A program made the position numbers and the translations under genes. Positions 50,062 to 56,228 of a stretch of DNA of 64,000 nucleotides are shown piece after piece. Source of the DNA: JACZWZ01 sp036478235 (GTDB lineage: Bacteria > Actinomycetota > Acidimicrobiia > Spongiisociales > UBA11373); NCBI GenBank assembly GCA_036478235.1, contig JAZGDZ010000040.1, forward strand, positions 81,301 to 145,300. Direction: 5' to 3'. Numbering within the stretch: position 1 is the stretch's first letter; the number at the start of each line of letters is the position of its first letter. Under the pieces are notes generated by a model that was given only the letters and a program-made list of their open reading frames with translations, ran no database searches and had not been told where the DNA came from.

Positions 50062-50210
50062 TTGGTGCTTACCTCACCCTCGCTCAGTGTGATCGTGGTC
50101 TCCGACTCGGCCGGACGTTCCTGCTCGGCCTCCTCTAGGTATTCCTCGAACAGCGTCAGCAGCTTCCTGATGAACGCCGTGAACATGCGCCGTTCGTCTG
50201 CGGCGGTCAC
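50058..50210 (-). CDS. Small helical protein of the element (50 aa)
   Basis: GTG 50210 overlaps the upstream stop (GTGA) and its own stop overlaps the next start (ATGA). The product has one amphipathic helix, FTAFIRKLLTLFEEYLEEAE, and an acidic Thr/Glu-rich tail. It could be a small DNA-binding or anti-factor protein; nothing specific can be shown. Confidence 0.6.
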   Translation of the reverse strand: MTAADERRMFTAFIRKLLTLFEEYLEEAEQERPAESETTITLSEGEVSTK

Positions 50211-50467
50211 GTGTCTACGTGGGGGGTCAGGAGGTACACCCGATCGTCCAGCACGTCGTTGATGATCGTCAGCTCCCCGGCGTTGACGTGCGCCTCGATC
50301 TTGGCCTCGATGATGCGCTCCGTGGCGCCGCACCCGTCGGCCATGAGATCGGGGATTCGCTTCTCCCCGCCCCACTGGTTCCGGATGATCAGCTCTTTGG
50401 GACGTCCTCGCTCGTCACGAGGTACGACCCAGTCGCCGGTCACCACCGTCGTCTTACTGTCGTTCAT
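50207..50467 (-). CDS. Hypothetical protein of the element (86 aa)
   Basis: ATG 50467 has AAGGAGG upstream (MNDSKTTVVTGDWVVPRDER). The middle contains PKELIIRNQWGGEKRIPDLM, and the end is VNAGELTIINDVLDDRVYLL. It looks like a compact alpha/beta protein. The open frame continues 8 codons upstream, but the ribosome site favours 50467. Second gene of the coupled operon. Confidence 0.6.
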   Translation of the reverse strand: MNDSKTTVVTGDWVVPRDERGRPKELIIRNQWGGEKRIPDLMADGCGATERIIEAKIEAHVNAGELTIINDVLDDRVYLLTPHVDT

Positions 50468-50487
50468 TCCTGTTCCTCCTTCAGTCG

Positions 50488-51132
50488 TCACAGGCCTCGA
50501 CCGCCGCTAGTCACCAACGCCTCATATCCGCCGGCCTTCTCAATGACCTCAGCGGCGTAGGCCATGAAGGTCCCGGGATCGACGTCGTCGTAGAAGCCTT
50601 CCATTCGGCCGTCTTCCCACGAGTCCTTCATGGCGCTTTGCCAAGTGCCTAGGTCCTCGAAGGCCTGTCCCTTCGCCAGGGACTTCACGTCGAGGTCGAC
50701 GTAGACCCGCAGCTCAGATCGGACCACCTCGTGCCACTCCGGTTCCTCGTAGAGGTGGGGCTTGCAGTGACCCACGTCGGGATCGACCAGCCGCCTGCAC
50801 GAGCCACCGGCCCGTGTCTTACTGCCACAGAGAACGCGTTCCTTCTTGGCGGTGTCGTACTGTGAGGACCGGTCTTCGGCTCTGACCTCGACGGCGACGA
50901 CCTTCGTCAGGTCGTAGTCGGAGGTCGGCAACCCGTCGGCGCGCGTCATCTCGATCTTGGTGAAGCGACCGTCGTCGTCCCGCTCGATGCTGTGCGACGT
51001 GACGATCGGGTCGTCGTAGTTCGTGTTGTCGTAGCGGACCCACAGGCAGTACCGCTCGGGCAGTGCGTCGTCGCCGAGGTCGGGCGTGACGTTGACCGTC
51101 TCGATGATGTCGGTGTCGGTGTCTGTGTTCAT
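50488..51132 (-). CDS. Element protein with a Cys/His zinc-finger-like motif (214 aa)
   Basis: ATG 51132 follows GAAAGGAAC (MNTDTDTDIIETVNVTPDLG). Residues about 110-140 read VLCGSKTRAGGSCRRLVDPD then VGHCKPHL, a Cys-x9-Cys ... Cys-x2-His pattern like the short zinc fingers of phage-associated proteins. The rest is acidic with a Trp-rich segment (LGTWQSAMKDSWEDGRMEGF). It is the first gene of the coupled small-protein operon. Nucleic-acid binding is inferred. Confidence 0.65.
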   Translation of the reverse strand: MNTDTDTDIIETVNVTPDLGDDALPERYCLWVRYDNTNYDDPIVTSHSIERDDDGRFTKIEMTRADGLPTSDYDLTKVVAVEVRAEDRSSQYDTAKKERVLCGSKTRAGGSCRRLVDPDVGHCKPHLYEEPEWHEVVRSELRVYVDLDVKSLAKGQAFEDLGTWQSAMKDSWEDGRMEGFYDDVDPGTFMAYAAEVIEKAGGYEALVTSGGRGL

Positions 51133-51825
51133 GGTGTGTTCCTTTCTGATGTTGTCGTTCCGACTCCCGGGTTCCCCCAGCACATCTGGGACTGAACACG
51201 GACCCTGTGGGCGAACCCACGACCGGGGTCACCCGGTGGTCGGAATCCTCTGGTCGAAATTGTTTCAGGCCGTCTTGGGATAGTCGACGACTTTCTTGGG
51301 AAAACGAGCGGGACCCTGAGCGGACCTCTGTCGAGGTCCTAGTCCTCGACGGTTGGTTACCCGTGATCGGGTCGAAACCTCGTCTCGGGGCGGGCTGTCG
51401 ACCGCTCGCCCGCCGTTTCCGCCCGCCGGGTAGACCGGTTCGGTCCCGCCTACGGCGGCAAACGGTCGTTCACGTGTCGGGCTCCGAATCCGCTCGTCTG
51501 GACTCATGTGCACCCAGGCAGGCAGGAGAAGGAGTTCACCCTCTGCCCAGGGCCGGAGCCCGACGCGTGATCTGATCCGACCGCCGGATCCCAGAAGGAG
51601 GAGCGCGCGTGATGTGCTCCGACGGTCGGAAACCTGTGACCGACGCCGGTCCCGGAGGACGGGGACTCGTGTCTGCTACTCCTCCCGGGAGAGAGGAGCG
51701 ACCTGCTGACGAAGCGAGTCGCTAGGAGGAAGCAGAACCGCAAAGTGCATGACCACCTCCTACGCCGCCGTCCGGTATTGACCCGGCGTCGGTGAATCTA
51801 GATTGTCAGTGTGCCTGTGGCTGGC
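51133..51825. other. 693-bp stretch of the element with no convincing gene
   Basis: The gap lies between the small-protein operon (start 51132) and the 3' end of the capsid gene. Short open frames on both strands lack coding character. Several imperfect GC hairpins occur (for example CCCCAG-cacat-CTGGG near 51176). It could contain the operon promoter or a decayed gene. Confidence 0.5.
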
Positions 51826-53001
51826 CTACGAGGCCGCCATCTGCAACGTCTTGTATGAATCGTCGCCCGCACCTATGGGCCTCGCGTCCATACGCGAAAA
51901 CGCAATCAGCGCCGTCTGGTTCAGTTCGGCATATCGTTCCTGAAGGCGTCTGACCGTGAACCCCTCGACGTCACGGATGGCGTAGTTCTGCAAATCCCCG
52001 AACAAGATCGGAAGATTCGACGCTGCCACGGGAGCCATTTCGGCATCTACGAAAAGCGGATAGCCGAGCAGCGATTTGGGTCGCCGCTGACCGGCCACGC
52101 CCTCGTCGGTACCGAACAGCAGGGGCCTCTCGTCGAGGTCCTTCACCAGTCGGAGCTGCTTGACCGCGTCGGGTGAGACCACCCACACCGCGTCGTCCAG
52201 GAAGGCATCATCGAGCGAGGCCTCCATGCCCACCAGGTCGTCGTAAATGAACGACGTCGTCTGGCCGGTCGTGGTGGTGACTCCGACCGTTGCGTTGGTG
52301 ATGATCCCCTCCGGCTGCGCCGACCCGGTCCCCGTGATCAGGAAGGGCGCCTGAACCCTGCCGATGCGTTCGCCCAACCTTGCGGCGAGCCAGGTGTCCA
52401 GCGAAACCCCGGTGTCCTGGAGCAGCTGGTTGGAGACACGGATCATCTTGGATGACCACGTGAACGCCTTCAGGACCGTCTGCCCGAAGGCGACGTCCTG
52501 CTCGGCCGCGGCGGTGTTCTCCGCCAGCAGCTCGCCCGTATTTCCAACGTCCGAACTGTTCGGGTAGGGGAGGTCGTTGCCGGTCGCCGTCGGGATGAAC
52601 TCGATGCCCGATGCCCGGCGCAGCCCGCCGAACTTCTTCTGGGCCGTCTTGATCTTCGCGACGAACCCCTCCGGGACGGTGAACCCGCCCTCGCTACCGA
52701 CGCCCACTCCCTGGGCGCGGGATTCGTTCTGGACCCACCGATCCTCGAGCAGGGCACGGTGATCCGACGGCATGCGCTCCATGCCGAACCGGACGTAGGT
52801 CTCGAATGCCTTCTCGTACTCCACGTCGTCGGCGCTCAACGTCTCGGGCTGCGAGTGCGGCTCGATCTTGAGCGGGTCGAGCTGGCGGCTGGCTAGCTCC
52901 TTGTTGACCAGACCCTCGATGTCCTTGGCTGCGGCGATGATGTTGTCCGCGGACATGCCGGTCAGGTCGAAGTCCTTTGTCTTCCTCATTCGATTCGTCA
53001 T
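51826..53001 (-). CDS. HK97-fold phage major capsid protein
   Basis: The 391-residue protein fits the phage_capsid family: a helical N-terminal delta-like region (about 1-100, IIAAAKDIEGLVNKELASRQ), then GVGVGSEGGFTVPEGFVAKI, a central TWSSKMIRVSNQLLQDTGVS, GTGSAQPEGIITNATVGVTT and C-terminal NLPILFGDLQNYAIRDVEGF. It is intact and has good ribosome-site spacing. No prohead protease, portal or terminase gene accompanies it, so how the delta region would be processed is unclear. A helper phage, or a repurposed shell, are possible explanations. Confidence 0.9.
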   Translation of the reverse strand: MTNRMRKTKDFDLTGMSADNIIAAAKDIEGLVNKELASRQLDPLKIEPHSQPETLSADDVEYEKAFETYVRFGMERMPSDHRALLEDRWVQNESRAQGVGVGSEGGFTVPEGFVAKIKTAQKKFGGLRRASGIEFIPTATGNDLPYPNSSDVGNTGELLAENTAAAEQDVAFGQTVLKAFTWSSKMIRVSNQLLQDTGVSLDTWLAARLGERIGRVQAPFLITGTGSAQPEGIITNATVGVTTTTGQTTSFIYDDLVGMEASLDDAFLDDAVWVVSPDAVKQLRLVKDLDERPLLFGTDEGVAGQRRPKSLLGYPLFVDAEMAPVAASNLPILFGDLQNYAIRDVEGFTVRRLQERYAELNQTALIAFSRMDARPIGAGDDSYKTLQMAAS

Positions 53002-53617
53002 GTCGTAATCCTCTGTGGTGTGTAGGCGCGCGTGGTGATGACACGGCCTAGTGCTTGTGTCGGGTGGGGAGGAGGAGGGTGCGTTCTACGCGGCCCCGAT
53101 ATTCCCGAGGTTCCCGGCTTGGTTCGCTAGCGGGTGCAGGCTGTGCGGCCCGCCGCGTTGTCTCGACGGTGGAGGGAGGGTGACCCCCTCCTCGTTTCCT
53201 GGTCAGGTGCAGATCGTGCGGCCCGACCACGGGATCGGTGGGTGCGGGCTACGCGGCCCATCCGAGTCCAGTCGAACAATACCAGGCGAAAGCGGCCCCA
53301 AAACCCGGTCGGCGGTTGCGGCCGGTCGGGTGCCGGTTGCGTCACGTTGGGCGGCGGTCTGGCCCGGTCTCGTGAGGATCCAGGGCGGAAAATCGCGGAA
53401 AATCTCAGCTCCCAGTTTCGGGTGAATCGAATCGGCCAGGGGGAGGTCGATCGGAGGGGCCAGCAAAATCGGGGTGCAAAGTCGGAAACAGACTGGAAAC
53501 ATCATCGAGAAACTGCCATCACTGCGTAGGTATTCGAGGAGCCACCAGATGGGGAACTTTCGTCGCAGGCCCGATCGGCTCCCGGTCGGCCGCCCCGGTC
53601 CCCAGTAGCGTGTCGAC
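53002..53617. other. 616-bp region upstream of the capsid gene with a four-copy motif
   Basis: No credible gene is present. A 21-bp motif, consensus RGGTGCRKRCTRYGCGGCCC plus one base, occurs four times at 53077-53097, 53132-53152, 53205-53225 and 53240-53260, all in the same direction. The copies lie 76-260 bp upstream of the capsid start and could be operators or iteron-like sites. Confidence 0.6.
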
Positions 53618-53953
53618 GTGGATGCAACCGAGTTTGCCATCAGGTGGGTTGGGTTGTTGGTCGGTGCGCCCCTTGGGTTGCTGTTCATGTGGATGTTGCT
53701 CTCGCTCCCCTGGACGGAGAACCAGCGGTTCCCTGTCTGGTCTTTCAGGAAACTGCGGACCGCGATCAAAGAGAACCGTCGACGTGACTCCTTTTCCGCG
53801 TTCGGGAGACTGCTCGTCGATCTGATCGTCCTGCTCCTGACCGTCCTATGGACCCTTCTGTTGGTATTTGCTGTCGTCGCGTTTGTGTGGTTCATAGTGA
53901 ACCAAGTGATCGTCACCCACGGCTTCACTAGACAAGCGCCACGCGGCTTCTAG
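53618..53953 (+). CDS. Small two-pass membrane protein of the element (111 aa)
   Basis: GTG 53618 starts MDATEFAIRWVGLLVGAPLG. Two hydrophobic segments (about 9-30 and 65-100, LIVLLLTVLWTLLLVFAVVA) flank a basic loop (RKLRTAIKENRRRDS). The gene is on the plus strand near the right end, opposite to the capsid gene. It may be a superinfection-exclusion or other cargo protein; the evidence is only topology and position. Confidence 0.65.
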   Translation: MDATEFAIRWVGLLVGAPLGLLFMWMLLSLPWTENQRFPVWSFRKLRTAIKENRRRDSFSAFGRLLVDLIVLLLTVLWTLLLVFAVVAFVWFIVNQVIVTHGFTRQAPRGF

Positions 53954-54256
53954 GGCCGTTGAGTCTGACCTCCCCTCCCCGATCTTCGACGTCCCGTTCC
54001 GTCCGGTCCGGCCTCCCCTGGTTTCCGGCCCGCCCTGTCTCCTTCCTGACCTCCAGAGGGCGCGCCCCTGTTTCGCACCGAGCGGAAACTGCGGGCGGCG
54101 CCCGTATAGGCTCTATCTCTCTATCTCTCTATACCAGTATGTGTGTCACACATCTAGACCTTGCGGCGAGGGTTCACCCCAGATACCCCAGATACACGTC
54201 AAAGTATCTGGGGTAGGTTTACCCCTGTCGTGTCGAGCCGACCAGCCGTGGATTAC
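53954..54256. other. Right end of the element, with inverted repeats
   Basis: This 303-bp stretch has no gene. It contains CTATCTCTCTATCTCTCTAT simple sequence at about 54112-54131, TGTGTGTCACACAT, and nested inverted repeats at 54184-54226. The right att arm follows. Confidence 0.6.
54184..54226. repeat. Nested inverted repeats near the right att site
   Basis: TACCCCAGATAC-acgtcaaa-GTATCTGGGGTA is a perfect 12-bp stem (54184-54215), and its right arm continues into GGGGTA-ggt-TTACCCC (54211-54226), so two alternative hairpins compete. CCCAGATAC also occurs once more just before. Possible terminator or binding site for a recombination directionality factor. Confidence 0.7.
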
Positions 54257-54418
54257 TCAAGGTTCATTCAACCAGTTGAGGGGCTTGTAAGCGCCGCCGT
54301 CGGCGTGAATCGCCACGCAGCCGTCGGCCTTGATCATCAGGAGCCGAACGGCCGACGGAAGGTGAGCCGAAAGCCTTCCCGAGTAGTCGACCGAGCAGCG
54401 AGCCACGACGAGGCGCAT
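54257..54418 (-). pseudogene. nucS: nucS, 5' portion (49 native codons, cut by the element)
   Basis: The minus-strand frame from ATG 54418 reads MRLVVARCSVDYSGRLSAHL, PSAVRLLMIKADGCVAIHAD and GGAYKPLNW, the N-terminal domain of NucS. It then runs into element sequence (LNEP, stop at 54257). Joined at the att core to the fragment ending at 45113, it yields Leu-Asn-Trp-Met-Asn-Ala-Pro and a NucS of about 221 residues (after correcting the 1-bp insertion), the normal length. The fragment alone is unlikely to be active. Confidence 0.93.
54272..54279 (+). other. Right attachment site core (att, CCAGTTGA)
   Basis: This is the second copy of the 8-bp core. The element lies to its left (arm ACTCAAGGTTCATTCAA at 54255-54271) and host nucS sequence to its right. 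The RC of element sequence next to the left core, ACTTAAAGTGCTTTCAA, matches that arm at 13 of 17 positions. Confidence 0.85.
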
Positions 54419-54431
54419 GGGCGGCGAGCGT

Positions 54432-54473
54432 AGCGAATTAGCAGTTGGCGATTAGCCATTAGCCGTTGGCAAG
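54432..54473 (+). repeat. Heptanucleotide tandem array (6 units, TTAGCCA type)
   Basis: The units are AGCGAAT, TAGCAGT, TGGCGAT, TAGCCAT, TAGCCGT and TGGCAAG. It lies between the nucS start and galU and ends in GGCAAGAATCACTCCCCC, shared with the array at 34593. Confidence 0.85.
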
Positions 54474-54500
54474 AATCACTCCCCCACTACCGTCTCGTAT

Positions 54501-55322
54501 GTGAACGTCGATGTCGCCGTTATCCCTTGCGCCGGTGCCGGTACCCGCATGCGCCCTGCCACCCGGGCCCTTCCCAAGCCGCTGCTCCCCGTAGTCGATC
54601 GGCCTGTGATCCAGTACGTGGTCGAGGAGGCGGTGGCCGCAAGCATCTCGGAGATCATCCTGGTGGTCGACAAGCGTCCCGGGGACCCGGTCATGGCCCA
54701 CTTCGTCGAACCTCCCGCGCTCGACGGGCTGGAGGAGGTCGTCTTCACCCGGGTCCTGCAGCCGGAACCGCGCGGTCTGGGCGACGCCGTGCTCCGTGCA
54801 TCCGAGGCCGTAGGCGACCGGCCCTTCCTCTGCATGCTCTCCGACATGTTTCCGCGGCCGGGTCGCTCATACGCCCGCCGTCTGGTCGAAGCGTTCGACG
54901 GTCGAACCGTGCTCGCGGTGCAGCCGGTGCCGGATGAGTACCTGCTCAGGTGGGGCTTCGTCGCCACCGGCGGCGATCCTCATGACGGAATCGTCGAGGT
55001 GACGGGCGCGGTCGAGAAGCCGGGACCAGATGCTCCGTCCAATCTGGGTCTGACGGGGCGATATGTGCTCACCGCGGAGATCTTCGAGTTGCTGGCATCC
55101 CAGGATCCGGGCCACGGCGGTGAGATCCAGCTCACCGATGCGATCGACGCCGTGGCCCGGGCCCGAGGGGCCACCGGCCTGATCGTCGGCGACGACCTGT
55201 TCGACACCGGGATCCCGGCCGGGGTTCTCGAAGCAACCGCGGCGGTGGGCTTGGCGCGGCCCGACCTGGCGAGCGGCTTCCGAGAGGTTCTGAGCCGAAT
55301 GCTGGACGAGCCGGGGGGTTAG
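54501..55322 (+). CDS. galU: UTP-glucose-1-phosphate uridylyltransferase-like nucleotidyltransferase
   Basis: The 273-residue protein makes UDP-glucose (or a related NDP-sugar) in the cytoplasm. GTG 54501 gives VNVDVAVIPCAGAGTRMRPA then TRALPKPLLPVVDRPVIQYV, the GalU/RfbA nucleotide-binding motif with the TxxxPK signature. Later residues include FLCMLSDMFP (metal site), GAVEKPGPDAPSNLGLTGRY and HGGEIQLTDAIDAVARA, typical of GalU. Exact sugar is not certain. The stop codon is followed at once by a 14-unit heptamer array. Confidence 0.9.
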   Translation: MNVDVAVIPCAGAGTRMRPATRALPKPLLPVVDRPVIQYVVEEAVAASISEIILVVDKRPGDPVMAHFVEPPALDGLEEVVFTRVLQPEPRGLGDAVLRASEAVGDRPFLCMLSDMFPRPGRSYARRLVEAFDGRTVLAVQPVPDEYLLRWGFVATGGDPHDGIVEVTGAVEKPGPDAPSNLGLTGRYVLTAEIFELLASQDPGHGGEIQLTDAIDAVARARGATGLIVGDDLFDTGIPAGVLEATAAVGLARPDLASGFREVLSRMLDEPGG

Positions 55323-55419
55323 GTGTCAGGTGTCGGGTGTCAGACATCAGACATCAGACATCAGACATCAGACATCAGACATCAGACATCAGACATCAGA
55401 CATCAGACATCAGACATCG
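55322..55419 (+). repeat. Heptanucleotide tandem array (14 units, GACATCA type)
   Basis: The array has two GGTGTCA and one GGTGTCG unit, then ten GACATCA units and a final GACATCG, exactly 98 bp. It begins at the last base of the galU stop. It is the longest array in the window and shows almost no unit variation, so it is probably the youngest. Confidence 0.95.
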
Positions 55420-55433
55420 AAAAGGATCCCATT

Positions 55434-55475
55434 CTGAAGTCTGAAATCTGAGATCTGCATTCTGAAATCTGGTTG
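55434..55475 (+). repeat. Heptanucleotide tandem array (6 units, CTGAAAT type)
   Basis: The units are CTGAAGT, CTGAAAT, CTGAGAT, CTGCATT, CTGAAAT and CTGGTTG. A closely related unit (GAGATCT/GAAATCT) forms the array at 56100. Confidence 0.85.
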
Positions 55476-55496
55476 TCGAGATGAGTGACATGTGTC

Positions 55497-55513
55497 GCTC
55501 AGCGGGCTCCTAG
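55497..55513 (+). repeat. Short CTCAGCGGGCTC-type repeat
   Basis: GCTCAGCGGGCTCCTAG is identical to 59441-59457 and nearly identical (reverse complement) to 5249-5264. Here it sits upstream of the GNAT gene. Confidence 0.4.
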
Positions 55514-55530
55514 AGAAGTAGGTTCGGGCC

Positions 55531-56028
55531 ATGAGCACAGTGCGTCCGTACGAGCCGGGCGACCTCCAGGCTTGCCGCGATCTGTGGGTCGAGTTGACCG
55601 AGCACCATCGCCTGATCTACGGAGTCGACTCGATCGGCGGAGACGACCCGGGGAGCCAGTTCGACGACCACCTGGCCGCCGTGGGCCCGACCCGCCTGTG
55701 GGTTGCAGAACACGACGGAGCGGTCGTGGGCCTCACCGGACTCATCGTCGACGGCACCTCCGCCGAGGTGGAGCCGGTCGTCGTGAGCAAAGCGGCCAGG
55801 GGACGCGGATTCGGCGTCGCCCTCGTCGAGAGGGTCGTTGCCGAGGCCCGGACACTCGGAATCGAGCTCCTCTCGGTGCGCCCGGTGGCCCGCAACACTT
55901 CGGCGCTGCGCTTCTTCCACGACGCCGGGTTCGATGTGCTCGGTCACATCGAGGCCTTCATGGACCTGAACGGCGAACGTGACTGGGTGCCTGGAGAGAC
56001 GATCGCGGGGCGAGAGTTCAGGGTGTAG
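55531..56028 (+). CDS. GNAT family N-acetyltransferase
   Basis: The 165-residue protein has the GNAT order: N-terminal STVRPYEPGDLQACRDLWVE, the beta4 and CoA-binding motif AEVEPVVVSKAARGRGFGVA (R-G-R-G-F-G), and the C-terminal NTSALRFFHDAGFDVLGHIE. It transfers an acetyl group from acetyl-CoA to an unknown amine. It lies between heptamer arrays, and its stop is followed by one after 5 bp. Confidence 0.9.
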   Translation: MSTVRPYEPGDLQACRDLWVELTEHHRLIYGVDSIGGDDPGSQFDDHLAAVGPTRLWVAEHDGAVVGLTGLIVDGTSAEVEPVVVSKAARGRGFGVALVERVVAEARTLGIELLSVRPVARNTSALRFFHDAGFDVLGHIEAFMDLNGERDWVPGETIAGREFRV

Positions 56029-56033
56029 TCACC

Positions 56034-56089
56034 AGACATCAGACATCAGACATCAGACATCGGACATCGGACATCGGACATCGGACATC
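56034..56089 (+). repeat. Heptanucleotide tandem array (8 units, AGACATC/GGACATC)
   Basis: Four AGACATC units are followed by four GGACATC units, exactly 56 bp, starting 5 bp after the GNAT stop. The unit is the same as in the 55322 array. Confidence 0.95.
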
Positions 56090-56099
56090 GAGAGCGTGT

Positions 56100-56134
56100 C
56101 AGATCTGGAATCTGAGATCTGAAATCTGAGATCT
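56100..56134 (+). repeat. Heptanucleotide tandem array (5 units, GAGATCT type)
   Basis: The units are CAGATCT, GGAATCT, GAGATCT, GAAATCT and GAGATCT. With the 56034 array this repeats the two-array pattern seen after galU. Confidence 0.85.
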
Positions 56135-56228
56135 GACGACTCGACCGCGTGCAGGCGAAGAGAAAAGTAGGCTCGTTGGCGGCCGACAACGAGACGACGC
56201 CTGGAACTGAAGACTGGTTCGGTGGGCT

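Larger units (their letters stand above)
45114..54279 (+). mobile_element. 9.16-kb serine-integrase prophage-like element inserted in nucS
   Basis: The element spans from core to core and carries a large serine integrase, a three-HTH plus HEPN-like operon, two membrane-protein genes, a four-gene operon of small proteins and a lone HK97-type capsid gene. Size and gene mix resemble the mycobacterial prophage-like element phiRv1 (about 9-10 kb, serine integrase, capsid). No terminase, portal, prohead protease, tail or lysis genes are present, so it cannot make virions alone. Both host repeat classes are absent from it while heptamer arrays flank it on both sides, supporting foreign origin. Confidence 0.9.

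Noticed and set aside
51207..51743. Short frames on both strands between the zinc-finger protein and the capsid gene
   Set aside because: No ribosome sites, no coupling to neighbours and Arg/Ser/Pro-rich shadow-type composition.
51826..53001. Capsid-like protein as an encapsulin shell
   Set aside because: It has a long N-terminal delta-like region and phage-family segments, sits beside a phage integrase, and no cargo enzyme with a targeting peptide is adjacent. Kept only as a remote possibility.
53203..53928. Minus-strand 241-aa frame in the right part of the element
   Set aside because: It overlaps the better-supported plus-strand membrane-protein gene and the four-copy motif, and its sequence lacks any domain pattern.
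55322..56134. Regular short repeats near galU and the GNAT gene as a CRISPR array
   Set aside because: The units are 7 bp in direct tandem with no spacers, and no cas genes are present.
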